Origin: Novosphingobium ginsenosidimutans
Lineage (GTDB): Bacteria; Pseudomonadota; Alphaproteobacteria; Sphingomonadales; Sphingomonadaceae
Direction: 5' to 3'
DNA length: 64,000 bases
Assembly: GCF_007954425.1 (NCBI RefSeq)
Contig: NZ_CP042345.1
Location: 1,982,001-2,046,000 of the forward strand
Under the pieces are notes generated by a model. It ran no database searches. It had not been told where the DNA came from and worked only from the letters and a program-made list of their open reading frames with translations. The translations under genes were made by a program, and so were the position numbers. Each line of letters begins with the position of its first letter. Position 1 is the first letter of the stretch. Below, piece after piece: positions 17,218 through 25,506 of this stretch.

Positions 17218-19527
17218 ATGTTCGACGTCAAAACCGTAAGCATGGAGTGGGGCGGAAAGACCCTCACCCTGGAAACCGGCCGCATTGCCCGTCAGGCTGA
17301 CGGCGCGGTCCTCGCCACCTATGGCGAAACTGTCGTGCTCTGCGCCGTCACGGCCGCCAAGAGCGTCAAGGAAGGGCAGGATTTCTTCCCGCTCACCGTC
17401 CACTACCAGGAAAAGTATTTCGCAGCCGGCCGCATCCCGGGCGGCTTCTTCAAGCGCGAACGCGGCGCCACGGAAAAGGAAACGCTGGTTTCCCGTCTGA
17501 TTGACCGTCCGGTCCGTCCGCTGTTCCCCGAAGGCTTCTACAACGAGATCAACGTGATCGCCCAGGTGCTGTCCTATGACGGCGAGTGCGAGCCCGATGT
17601 GCTGGCGATGATCGCCGCCTCGGCCGCGCTGACCATTTCGGGCGTGCCCTTCATGGGTCCGATCGGTGCGGTTCGCGTGGGCTACAAGGATGGCGAATAC
17701 CTCCTCAACCCGAAGCAAGAAGCTGCGATCAAGGAAGGCGAGCTTGATCTTGTCGTCGCCGCCACCGGCAATGCCGTGATGATGGTCGAATCCGAAGCCA
17801 AGGAGCTTTCGGAAGAGGTCATGCTGGGCGCCGTGATGTTCGCGCACGAAGAGTGCAAGAAGGTCGCCAACCTGATCATCGACCTGGCCGAAAAGGCCGC
17901 CAAGGATCCGTGGGAAATCGCGATCTCCGACAATTCGGCGATCAAGGCGAAGCTCAAGGACCTGATCGGCAAGGACATCGCCGCCGCTTACAAGCTGACT
18001 GACAAGTCGGCCCGCTCGGCCGCGCTGAACGCTGCCCGCGACAAGGCCAAGGAAGCCTTTGCGGGCGAAGATGCGCAGACCCAGATGGTTGCGATCAAGT
18101 CGGTCAAGAAGGTTGAGGCCGACATTGTACGCGGCGCGATCCTCAAGGACGGCACCCGCATCGATGGCCGCAAGGTCGATCAGGTTCGCCCGATTGAATC
18201 GATCGTCGGCTTCCTGCCGCGGACCCACGGTTCGGCACTGTTCACCCGCGGTGAAACGCAGGCGATCTGCACCACCACCCTGGGCACCAAGGATGCCGAG
18301 CAGATGGTCGATGGGCTGGAAGGCCTCTCGTACCACCGCTTCATGCTGCACTATAACTTCCCGCCCTACTCGGTCGGTGAAGTGGGCCGCTTCGGCGCCC
18401 CCAGCCGCCGCGACACCGGTCACGGCAAGCTGGCCTGGCGTGCGCTGCAGGCCGTGCTGCCCAGCCATGAAGAGTTCCCCTATACGATCCGCGTGGTCTC
18501 GGACATCACCGAGTCCAACGGTTCGTCGTCGATGGCTACCGTCTGCGGCGGCGCACTGTCGATGATGGACGCCGGCGTGCCGCTGAAGCGCCCGGTTTCG
18601 GGTATCGCCATGGGCCTGATCCTCGAAGGCGACGAGTTCACCGTGCTGTCCGACATTCTGGGTGACGAAGATCACCTGGGCGACATGGACTTCAAGGTGG
18701 CCGGCACCAGCGAAGGCATCACCACGATGCAGATGGACATCAAGGTGGCCGGCATCACGAAGGAAATCTTCGAAGCCGCGCTGAACCAGGCCAAGGGCGG
18801 CCGCGCTCACATCCTGGGCGAGATGACCAAGGCACTCGGCAGCTCGCGCACCGAACTGTCGGCCCACGCGCCGCGGATCGAAACGATCTCGATCGACAAG
18901 TCGAAGATCCGTGACGTGATCGGCACCGGCGGCAAGGTGATCCGCGAGATCGTTGCCACCACCGGCGCCAAGGTCGACATCGACGACGAAGGGATCATCA
19001 AGATCTCGTCGTCTGACCTGTCGCAGATCGAAGCTGCCAAGCAGTGGATCCTCGGCATTGTCGAAGAGCCGGAAGTTGGCAAGATCTACGACGGCAAGGT
19101 TGTGACGATTGTCGACTTCGGCGCGTTCGTGAACTTCATGGGCGGCAAGGACGGCCTCGTCCACGTCAGCGAAATGAAGAACGAGCGCGTTGAAAAGCCG
19201 ACCGACGTGGTTTCGGAAGGCCAGGCCGTGAAGGTCAAGGTCCTCGAGATCGATCCGCGCGGCAAGGTCCGCCTGTCGATGCGCGTCGTCGATCAGGAAA
19301 CCGGGGCCGAGCTGGAAGACACCCGCCCGCCGCGCGAACCGCGCGAACCGCGGGGCGATCGTGGTGACCGTGGCGGCGACCGGCGCCCGCGCCGTGATGG
19401 CGACCGCGGTGGCCGCGGCGGTGACCGTGGCGGACGTGGCGGCGATCGTGATCGCGGCCCGCGTCGGGACCGGGAAGAGGGCGGCAACCCCGATCACATC
19501 CCGGCCTTCCTGAAGGGCGACGACTAA
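17218..19527 (+). CDS. pnp: polyribonucleotide nucleotidyltransferase (PNPase)
   Basis: A 769-residue PNPase. Two RNase PH domains (first ends near residue 210; second from about 310 with [28 protein letters not shown] and the phosphate site [22 protein letters not shown]), an all-helical linker, KH ([29 protein letters not shown]) and S1 ([32 protein letters not shown]). After S1 comes a C-terminal tail of about 60 residues rich in RGG/RGD repeats, absent from E. coli PNPase. It degrades RNA 3' to 5' using phosphate. Confidence 0.97.
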   Translation: MFDVKTVSMEWGGKTLTLETGRIARQADGAVLATYGETVVLCAVTAAKSVKEGQDFFPLTVHYQEKYFAAGRIPGGFFKRERGATEKETLVSRLIDRPVRPLFPEGFYNEINVIAQVLSYDGECEPDVLAMIAASAALTISGVPFMGPIGAVRVGYKDGEYLLNPKQEAAIKEGELDLVVAATGNAVMMVESEAKELSEEVMLGAVMFAHEECKKVANLIIDLAEKAAKDPWEIAISDNSAIKAKLKDLIGKDIAAAYKLTDKSARSAALNAARDKAKEAFAGEDAQTQMVAIKSVKKVEADIVRGAILKDGTRIDGRKVDQVRPIESIVGFLPRTHGSALFTRGETQAICTTTLGTKDAEQMVDGLEGLSYHRFMLHYNFPPYSVGEVGRFGAPSRRDTGHGKLAWRALQAVLPSHEEFPYTIRVVSDITESNGSSSMATVCGGALSMMDAGVPLKRPVSGIAMGLILEGDEFTVLSDILGDEDHLGDMDFKVAGTSEGITTMQMDIKVAGITKEIFEAALNQAKGGRAHILGEMTKALGSSRTELSAHAPRIETISIDKSKIRDVIGTGGKVIREIVATTGAKVDIDDEGIIKISSSDLSQIEAAKQWILGIVEEPEVGKIYDGKVVTIVDFGAFVNFMGGKDGLVHVSEMKNERVEKPTDVVSEGQAVKVKVLEIDPRGKVRLSMRVVDQETGAELEDTRPPREPREPRGDRGDRGGDRRPRRDGDRGGRGGDRGGRGGDRDRGPRRDREEGGNPDHIPAFLKGDD

Positions 19528-19554
19528 GTCCCGCCTGAAAGGCTGAATAAAAGA

Positions 19555-19586
19555 GGGGGCTGCGCCTTGGGCGCAGCCCCCTTTTT
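19555..19586 (+). terminator. intrinsic terminator after pnp
   Basis: A 12-bp perfect stem GGGGGCTGCGCC / GGCGCAGCCCCC with a 3-base loop, followed by TTTTT at 19582-19586. On the opposite strand it also ends the convergent diguanylate cyclase gene, where the stem is followed by CTCTTTT. Confidence 0.92.
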
Positions 19587-19597
19587 CGTGTGCCGGT

Positions 19598-20746
19598 TCA
19601 GGCCGCCAGCTGGCTAGGCTTGGCTTCGTCCGGTTCCGCCACGCAGATGCGGTTGCGGCCGTCGGTCTTGGCCCGGTAAAGCGCGGCATCGGCCGCTTTC
19701 AGGGCCAGCCGGCGATCCCCGCAGGCAAAGACATCGGCAATCCCGGCCGAGAAGGTCACCTGGCCAATCGGCACGTCGGTAGCGCGGTTGACCAGATGGC
19801 GGTCGGCCAGTTGCGCGCGCAGCCGGTCGAGCTTTTCAAAAGCTTCCTCGATTGTCGAATCCCGGAACAACACCACGAATTCTTCGCCGCCGTGGCGGGC
19901 AACATGGCAGCGCTCGTTCGAAATTCGCGCTAGGTTTTCTGCCACCAGTTTCAGGACGCGGTCGCCGGCATCGTGGCCGTGGGTATCGTTGACCCGCTTG
20001 AAGTGGTCGATGTCGCAGAAGGCAACGCAGAGCGGCTCGGCCGCAGCGCGAGCGGCGCGGTATTCGGCATCATAGCGCGCTTCGAAGGCGCGGCGATTGG
20101 GCAGGCCGGTCAGATGGTCTTCTTCGGCACTGCGACGCGTTTCCTCAAGCTTGTGCTTGAGGTTGCGGGTCTGCTCCTCGCTGCGGTGCATGGCCTTCTC
20201 GATCTCGACCGTGCGCTTCAGCATCGCCTTGGTAATGCTGGCAAGCTCGGTGATTACGGCCCCGGTGTTGGGTACGGCTTCAAGCTTGCCGGCCTCGCGC
20301 GTTAGTTCATTGTGATAGGCGCTTGTGGCCTCACGCGCGGCGCGGCTGGTCTTGCCGAATTCCTCGACCCCCTGTTCGAGCCGCTGCATCAGCCGTTCGA
20401 GCATTTCGGCCTCTTCGCCCATGCCTTCTTCAGCCAGCGCGTCCTCCAGCCAGTCGAGCGTTACCGGCTCGCGCGCCTGGACGCGGCGGTCGATCAGGCG
20501 GACGACCTGGGGGTCGTTACCGGTCAGGTAATTGCTCGCCACGACCAGCGTCTGGGCGTTCGCCTCGAGCTGATGATAGCTCAGGAACGCGCCGATCTCG
20601 TCAAGATGGCGATCGCGGGCGGACTGGCGCCGGTCGACCGTACGGGTCGATTGGGTGGCGGGCGAAGCTCCGTCGTCGCGGCTGCCAAGGCCAAACCAGC
20701 CAAGCAGCCCACCACGGCGGTTGAGCGAAGGATCGTGTGCGGTCAT
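19598..20746 (-). CDS. GGDEF domain diguanylate cyclase
   Basis: A 382-residue soluble protein. The first 210 residues are helical without a recognised sensor domain (SYHQLEANAQTLVVASNYLTG; a later long coiled coil TVEIEKAMHRSEEQTRNLKHKLEETRRSAEEDHLTGLPNRRAFE). The GGDEF domain carries the active-site loop HGGEEFVVLFRD, FCDIDHFKRVNDTHGHDAGDRVL and a C-terminal KAADAALYRAKTDGRNRI. It should make cyclic di-GMP. An RXXD inhibitory site is not evident before GGEEF. ATG 20746 is chosen; an in-frame GTG at 20773 is the alternative. Confidence 0.9.
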   Translation of the reverse strand: MTAHDPSLNRRGGLLGWFGLGSRDDGASPATQSTRTVDRRQSARDRHLDEIGAFLSYHQLEANAQTLVVASNYLTGNDPQVVRLIDRRVQAREPVTLDWLEDALAEEGMGEEAEMLERLMQRLEQGVEEFGKTSRAAREATSAYHNELTREAGKLEAVPNTGAVITELASITKAMLKRTVEIEKAMHRSEEQTRNLKHKLEETRRSAEEDHLTGLPNRRAFEARYDAEYRAARAAAEPLCVAFCDIDHFKRVNDTHGHDAGDRVLKLVAENLARISNERCHVARHGGEEFVVLFRDSTIEEAFEKLDRLRAQLADRHLVNRATDVPIGQVTFSAGIADVFACGDRRLALKAADAALYRAKTDGRNRICVAEPDEAKPSQLAA

Positions 20747-20810
20747 ACCATGGTTAACGGTACGCTTCCGCACATTTTAAGGTCCGCGACGCGAAGACGC
20801 GGAAAATCGT

Positions 20811-21476
20811 TTAGCGAACGCGCGGACCGCCAAACGGCAGTGGCGGCGGCGGGCGGCGGTGGCCGCGCGGAAGCTGGGCCTGGAAGGCGCGTCCACAATG
20901 CTCGACGCAATAGGGGAAGCCTGGGTTCACCTTCTCACCGCAGAAGTGGAAGTCCGGCTCGCCCGGGTGGCCCATCGGCCAACGGCAGATCCGGTCATTC
21001 AGATCGAGCAGGCTGGTCTTGTCGGCCATTTCCGGGCTGGGCTTGGCTGGCACCAGGCGGCGCGGCGGAGCCGGCGGGATCGGAGCCTGCTGGTCGCCAG
21101 GGCCCTGACGCAGGAAGCCGCCGGGGCCTACCGAGACAATGCGCGGGCCGGCGGGCGCGGGTGCCGCATCGCCAGTCGGCGCGGCAGCGGCGGGCGCGGG
21201 AGCCGGCGCGCGGGGCGCGGCGGCCGGAGCCGGGCGTGGGGCGGGGGCCGGTCGCGGCGCAGCCTCTGCCTTGGGCGCGCGCGGTGCCGGTGCAGGAGCA
21301 GCTTCCTTCTCGTTCGGCTTGACCGGGCTGGGACGGGCCTTGAGGCCGAGGCGGTGCGCCTTGCCGATCACGGCATTGCGGCTGACCCCGCCAAGCTCCT
21401 CGGCGATCTGGCTGGCGGTTGCGCCGCCTTCCCACATCTTGGTCAGTCTTTCGATCCGTTCGTCGGTCCAGCTCAT
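20811..21476 (-). CDS. gcrA: GcrA cell cycle regulator
   Basis: A 221-residue GcrA. The N-terminal DNA-binding domain MSWTDERIERLTKMWEGGATASQIAEELGGVSRNAVIGKAHRLGL is diagnostic. A long Ala/Pro-rich linker (about residues 50-130) leads to the C-terminal sigma-70-binding domain (CRWPMGHPGEPDFHFCGEKVNPGFPYCVEHCGRAFQ) with conserved cysteines. GcrA is an alphaproteobacterial regulator that acts with CcrM methylation and sigma-70. The linker is longer than in Caulobacter GcrA as I recall it. Confidence 0.93.
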   Translation of the reverse strand: MSWTDERIERLTKMWEGGATASQIAEELGGVSRNAVIGKAHRLGLKARPSPVKPNEKEAAPAPAPRAPKAEAAPRPAPAPRPAPAAAPRAPAPAPAAAAPTGDAAPAPAGPRIVSVGPGGFLRQGPGDQQAPIPPAPPRRLVPAKPSPEMADKTSLLDLNDRICRWPMGHPGEPDFHFCGEKVNPGFPYCVEHCGRAFQAQLPRGHRRPPPPLPFGGPRVR

Positions 21477-21555
21477 GCCCGTGTCACTTCCCTGTCACCC
21501 CTTCTGTGGGGCCTTGCGCTTGCCATTCGTGTGACCTGCCGATAGTCGCCAAGAC

Positions 21556-22446
21556 ATGGCCGATCAACCTGTATCCCCAAGCGTCAACGCCACCCCCCAG
21601 ATGCCCGTAGCGGGTCTGGGGCAAAGCACATTTCCGGCCCAGGGAGTGCCCGTATTCCACCGGTTCAACCGGCTTGGGCTGTGGACCCTCTATATGAAGG
21701 AAGTGCGCCGGTTTTTCAAGGTGCAGACCCAGACGATCTGGGCCCCGGCAATCACGACGCTGCTGTTCCTGGTGATCTTCACCGTGGCCATGGGGCGCGG
21801 TGGGCGAATGGTACTGGGTGTCAACTTTGCCACTTTCATCGCCCCTGGCCTGATCGTCATGGGTATGATGCAGAACGCTTTTGCCAATTCCAGCTTCAGT
21901 TTCCTGGCCGGCAAGATCCAAGGCACGATCATCGATTACCTGATGCCGCCGCTGTCCAATGCCGAACTTATGCTGGCATTGATCGGTGCCGCCGTAACCC
22001 GCGCGGTGCTGGTCGGCTTGGCGCTCTATGGCGCGATGCTGCTCTGGCCCGGCGTCCACCTGACCTTGGCGCACCCCTGGGCGATCGTCTGGTTTGGCCT
22101 GATGGGGGCGATCATGCTGGCCACGGTTGGCCTGCTGACCTCGCTCTGGGCGGAAAAGTTCGATCACAACGCGGCCGTCACCAACTTCGTGATCGCGCCG
22201 CTCTCGCTCCTGTCGGGCACCTTCTACGTGATCGACAACCTGGCACCGGTGTTCCAGACGGTCAGCCGGTTGAACCCGTTCTTCTACGTCATCTCAGGCT
22301 TCCGCTTCGGTTTCCTGGGGCAGAGCGACATCGGCGATACCAACCTGGCCGTGCTGCACGGCGCGCTGGGGCTGGGCGTGCTCAACCTGGCGCTCGCAGG
22401 CCTGGTCTATGGGCTACTGCGCAGCGGCTGGAAGCTGAAGGGCTGA
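21556..22446 (+). CDS. ABC-2 type transporter permease
   Basis: A 296-residue protein with six membrane segments after an N-terminal cytoplasmic part. LWTLYMKEVRRFFKVQTQTIWAPAITTLLFLVIFTVAMG and FIAPGLIVMGMMQNAFANSSFSFLAGKIQGTIIDYLMPPLS mark the ABC-2 family (drug/polysaccharide exporters such as YadH). FVIAPLSLLSGTFYVIDNLAPVFQTVSRLNPFFYVISGFR is the typical late block. No ATP-binding gene is next to it, so the partner must be elsewhere. The substrate is unknown. Confidence 0.88.
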   Translation: MADQPVSPSVNATPQMPVAGLGQSTFPAQGVPVFHRFNRLGLWTLYMKEVRRFFKVQTQTIWAPAITTLLFLVIFTVAMGRGGRMVLGVNFATFIAPGLIVMGMMQNAFANSSFSFLAGKIQGTIIDYLMPPLSNAELMLALIGAAVTRAVLVGLALYGAMLLWPGVHLTLAHPWAIVWFGLMGAIMLATVGLLTSLWAEKFDHNAAVTNFVIAPLSLLSGTFYVIDNLAPVFQTVSRLNPFFYVISGFRFGFLGQSDIGDTNLAVLHGALGLGVLNLALAGLVYGLLRSGWKLKG

Positions 22447-22456
22447 TCCGCCCGGA

Positions 22457-22837
22457 TCAGTGCGTCATCGAGCGGCGCAGGCGATAGCGCCCGTTGCGGA
22501 AATCCTCGAACAGCTCGTCCAGCGAGGGGTGGTCTACCGGCCCGCCATCGCCATCGGCGAGCAGGTTCTGCTGGCTGACATAGGCCACATAGCTGCTGTC
22601 GCCATTTTCGGCGAGCAGGTGATAGAACGGTTGCTCGCGGTGCGGGCGCACTTCCTTGGGGATCGATTCGTACCACTCTTCGCTGTTGGCGAAGACCGGA
22701 TCGATATCGAAAACCACGCCGCGGAAATCAAACACGCGGTGCCGCACGACATCGCCGATCCCGAACCGTGCCTGGGCCCGCTGCGGGGCATCGACGGTCT
22801 TACCAGCCTGGGGTGAGAAAAAGGTCGCCCGTTCCAT
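22457..22837 (-). CDS. hspQ: HspQ (YccV-like) heat shock protein
   Basis: A 126-residue protein with the YccV/HspQ domain: ARFGIGDVVRHRVFDFRGVVFDIDPVFANSEEWYESIP, REQPFYHLLAENGDSSYVAYVSQQNLL and a C-terminal HPSLDELFEDFRNGRYRLRR. HspQ-like proteins bind hemimethylated DNA or act as adaptors for Lon; the role in this species is inferred. It is convergent with the ABC permease, about 10 bases apart. Confidence 0.9.
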   Translation of the reverse strand: MERATFFSPQAGKTVDAPQRAQARFGIGDVVRHRVFDFRGVVFDIDPVFANSEEWYESIPKEVRPHREQPFYHLLAENGDSSYVAYVSQQNLLADGDGGPVDHPSLDELFEDFRNGRYRLRRSMTH

Positions 22838-22995
22838 AGGTGGCAATATAGGGATTGTGCAGACGCGAAACAACGGCAGCTTTGCTCCGATCCCCCATTT
22901 TCGCGTTGCAGGGGCTTGGCAAGGCCGGGATCATCGGCTAACCGCGCGCTTCCCGACCGGGGGCCAGCCACCGCGCACGCCCCGATCACTTCTGC

Positions 22996-23085
22996 GGAGA
23001 GGTGGCAGAGAGGTCGAATGCGCCGCACTCGAAATGCGGTTTACGGGCAACCGTAACGTGGGTTCGAATCCCACCCTCTCCGCCA
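22996..23085 (+). tRNA. tRNA-Ser (anticodon CGA)
   Basis: A 90-base type II tRNA: acceptor GGAGAGG / CCTCTCC with discriminator G and encoded CCA (23083-23085), anticodon stem CCGCA / TGCGG with loop CTCGAAA (anticodon CGA at 23030-23032), a long variable arm (TTTACGGGCAACCGTAA) and T-arm GTGGGTTCGAATCCCAC. It reads serine codon UCG. Its 3' end is duplicated at 37557-37571, the far border of an integrated element. Confidence 0.97.
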
Positions 23086-23086
23086 G
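23072..23086 (+). repeat. attachment site, tRNA-side copy
   Basis: CACCCTCTCCGCCAG at the tRNA-Ser 3' end. The identical 15 bases occur at 37557-37571 in the same orientation. The sequences beyond diverge on both sides (TTATC versus ATAGT). Confidence 0.85.
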
Positions 23087-23262
23087 TTATCATTGAATTT
23101 ACAGTATTTTTTCGCAGATAGCGACTTTTGCCCACGACTTAGCCCACGATAGAGGCGCGGTCGGCTGCGGCTGGCAACGGTCGATAGCGGGCCCGATCTA
23201 GTGGACTAGTCAGGCGCGTGTTCTTAGCCTGTCGCCATTAACTAAGTGACTTGGGGTGACAG

Positions 23263-23769
23263 GTGGCGGACCAGGACAATGCGCCGGCAGTCGACGTTAA
23301 CGGAGACCCCGACGAAAACCGGGCTCTTGGAACATTCATGGCCGAGCTTCACCGGGATGTAGTCCTGAAGGCGATCGACACAGCCACCTCTATGGCCAAA
23401 TGGGTTCTGACGTCGCTCTTGGCCATAAGCGGCGCAGCCGCCGTCGCCATGTGGGGGCTCGAGATATCGCCGGCATGGAAGGTCGGCGCGTGTGCCGCCT
23501 TCGTTACCGGCATCGTTCTCGCGCTACTCTCGGCCCACCTGGGCGCACAGTCTACTCCAACACAGATGGTACCGCTAAATCAGGCGCTGGGGTATTGGCT
23601 GAGCGTGAAATACGATGGGATCCGCGACAGCAACTTGGAACAAAGCCTTGCCGAAGACGCTGAGGCTGAGCGAAAGAAGGTGCGCTTGCCCACCATTTGT
23701 GGCTGGCTGTCACTCGTGGCTTTCCTGGTGGGCTGCGTCGTTGCTGCGATAGGTGCAGTCGCCGACTAA
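23263..23769 (+). CDS. island membrane protein, unknown function
   Basis: A 168-residue protein starting at GTG 23263. It has an acidic N-terminus, two close membrane helices (WVLTSLLAISGAAAVAMWGL and VGACAAFVTGIVLALLSAHLG), a soluble segment, and a third helix at the C-terminus (LSLVAFLVGCVVAAIGAVAD). No catalytic motif is visible and I do not recognise a family. It is the first gene after the tRNA attachment site and is closed by its own terminator. Confidence 0.72.
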   Translation: MADQDNAPAVDVNGDPDENRALGTFMAELHRDVVLKAIDTATSMAKWVLTSLLAISGAAAVAMWGLEISPAWKVGACAAFVTGIVLALLSAHLGAQSTPTQMVPLNQALGYWLSVKYDGIRDSNLEQSLAEDAEAERKKVRLPTICGWLSLVAFLVGCVVAAIGAVAD

Positions 23770-23824
23770 GGCGCTCAACTGCCCAAAAACCGCGGAGAAT
23801 ACCGCAAACGTTTCGTGAAATAAG

Positions 23825-23855
23825 AAGGGGGCCAGCCGCAGCTTAGCCCCCTTTT
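23825..23855 (+). terminator. intrinsic terminator
   Basis: AAGGGGGC (23825-23832) pairs with GCCCCCTT (23846-23853), loop of 13 bases, followed by a run of four T. It ends the transcript of the preceding membrane protein gene. Confidence 0.82.
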
Positions 23856-23923
23856 CCGGATTGTCGAAACGCACCGGGTGGATATCCATTGTCTATGGAT
23901 CATTTGACGTTAAGTCAACGTGA

Positions 23924-24538
23924 ATGACAATCGTTCGGGTCTACATAGACGGCTTCAACGTTTACCACGCAATTGAGCAGCAGGGCGATCCCCGCCTAAA
24001 ATGGCTCAACTACTGGCAGCTTTCGCAAAGTCTGCTGCGGCCCGGTGAAACTCTAGACGCGGTGCATTTCTTCACAGCAGTATGGCGCTTCGAAACGACC
24101 AAGCAAAAGCGCCACGAAAACTTTATCGCAGCGCTAGATGCGTATGGCGTCCAAGTTCACCAAGGCGATTTCGGCAAACCAAAGAAATGGTGTGCGACCC
24201 ACGAAAGGTTTTGCAAATTTCGGGAAGAGAAACAGACTGACGTTGGCATTGCAGTCAGAATGCTGGTCGATGCCTCTGGCGGGCAACCCCAAAGAATGAT
24301 TCTTGTTACAGCTGATAGCGACCAGATTCCGACGGCACGAGCGCTGCGGCAAATGGATCACATTTCACTAACGCTCGCGTTTCCGCCCGGTCGCGCAGGT
24401 GAAGCGCGCGAGCTTGGGGAATTGATACCGGATCGCCTTGAACTGAAGCCCGAACGGCTTCTGACCCACCAGCTTCCGCGCTCAGTCCACAAAGATGGCA
24501 GGCTGGTGGCTACGATGCCTGCCATTTATCGCCGGTAG
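23924..24538 (+). CDS. NYN domain (PIN-like) putative ribonuclease
   Basis: A 204-residue NYN-domain protein. The conserved acidic positions are visible: VYIDGFNVYHAI (first Asp and Asn), KQTDVGIAVRML (central Asp) and ILVTADSDQIPTARAL (late Asp pair). This is the metal-dependent PIN-like nuclease arrangement of the LabA/NYN group, which usually cuts RNA. A small cysteine/His cluster (KKWCATHERFCKF) in between could bind a metal. The substrate is unknown. GC content is below that of the core genes. Confidence 0.87.
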   Translation: MTIVRVYIDGFNVYHAIEQQGDPRLKWLNYWQLSQSLLRPGETLDAVHFFTAVWRFETTKQKRHENFIAALDAYGVQVHQGDFGKPKKWCATHERFCKFREEKQTDVGIAVRMLVDASGGQPQRMILVTADSDQIPTARALRQMDHISLTLAFPPGRAGEARELGELIPDRLELKPERLLTHQLPRSVHKDGRLVATMPAIYRR

Positions 24539-24626
24539 GCCGCAGGGTCCTTTTCCTTGTGCGGCTTATGAGGGGTCTTCAGCATCCGCTTTAGAACCTC
24601 GTCTTCTTTCTCTTGATCGGTGTCAG

Positions 24627-24881
24627 TCACGTTCGCCAATCCATTAGCCGCCCTAACTTGCGGGCTAATGCCAGAACCTCACCAGTTTCAGCTGATCGGG
24701 CCCCATGCTTCCAAGCGTTGCGGTTGCCTTTAGGAGCGCCGCTTCCTTTGCCGCCGTGCATCCGGCACCGCCGTTTGCCCCTCAATGCCGGGGCTTGGCA
24801 CGGTCGGCCCGATCGGGTGTGGGCCAGGCAGCGCTGGGCCAGGTGCGCACTTTGCATGGGGTTGTTCGCTTGGTCGTCCAT
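24627..24881 (-). CDS. small HGGxSTG-type protein
   Basis: An 84-residue protein starting at ATG 24881 with a GGGGG Shine-Dalgarno. It has a Cys-rich segment ([28 protein letters not shown]) and the motif HGGKGSGAPKGNRNAWKHG, a small family often found in mobile elements and phages of alphaproteobacteria. It may bind a metal or nucleic acid. Its first 50 codons overlap the 3' end of the adjacent gene in another frame over 152 bases. Confidence 0.75.
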   Translation of the reverse strand: MDDQANNPMQSAHLAQRCLAHTRSGRPCQAPALRGKRRCRMHGGKGSGAPKGNRNAWKHGARSAETGEVLALARKLGRLMDWRT

Positions 24882-25368
24882 TTTCTGCCCCCCCGTTGTG
24901 GTTATGGAATTGGTCGGCAATCACAGCTTGCCCGCCCTCGTTTACATGCACGTGTCGGACGGTTTGCTCGCGCGGCTGGTGTAGCTTGATTATCTCGGCA
25001 AGTGCGGCTCGGCTCCCGGCTTGGGCCTTCAAGGCGATGCCTGCATAGGCTTGGGTCGCGCCCAGATACTCCCCCATGTTGAGCGCCATCCGCCTCACCA
25101 TTTCGGTAAAGATCGCATCAAGGGTAGTCGCCTGCATAGCGAGCATTCGCCCAATCTTTTCCGGATCGCCCGCGCCAATGCCCTTTGCTCGCTCAATCAG
25201 GGCATCAGCGCAGTCCATGAAATCCATTGCGGTGTCGCCGAGAACGCTTTTCGTGACTGTGTGGATTGCCAGCCCGTGCCGAGTGCTCGGCAAAACGATA
25301 GTGGTCGCGAGCTTCTTTCGATCCTCGTCACTTTCAACTTTTCGGCCTTTTCGCTGCTTTGCCGTCAT
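24730..25368 (-). CDS. conserved island protein, unknown function
   Basis: A 212-residue protein from ATG 25368 (GAAGG upstream). After a basic start (TAKQRKGRKVESDEDRKK) it is mainly helical: MDFMDCADALIERAKGIGAGDPEKIGRMLAMQATTLDAIFTEMVRRM and GSRAALAEIIKLHQPREQTVRHVHVNEGGQAVIADQFHNHNGG, then a Pro-rich tail. I recall such proteins from alphaproteobacterial islands and prophages but know no function. Its last 152 bases also encode the N-terminus of the following gene. Confidence 0.72.
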   Translation of the reverse strand: MTAKQRKGRKVESDEDRKKLATTIVLPSTRHGLAIHTVTKSVLGDTAMDFMDCADALIERAKGIGAGDPEKIGRMLAMQATTLDAIFTEMVRRMALNMGEYLGATQAYAGIALKAQAGSRAALAEIIKLHQPREQTVRHVHVNEGGQAVIADQFHNHNGGAENGRPSEQPHAKCAPGPALPGPHPIGPTVPSPGIEGQTAVPDARRQRKRRS

Positions 25369-25506
25369 TAGTTCGCCTTCCTCAGTTTTTCCGTCATTGC
25401 GCGCCCACGCGCGAGGTGTGCGGATTGTCCAGACGCATGGGGGTGGCACTGACAAAACTGACAGAACGCGGTTTCGTCGGTTTTGTCGGTAGGCCTCTGG
25501 GGCATA

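Noticed and set aside
17074..19689. 871-codon open frame antisense to pnp
   Set aside because: It is the mirror of a conserved PNPase gene in GC-rich DNA, has low-complexity His/Asp/Arg-rich translation and no family features.
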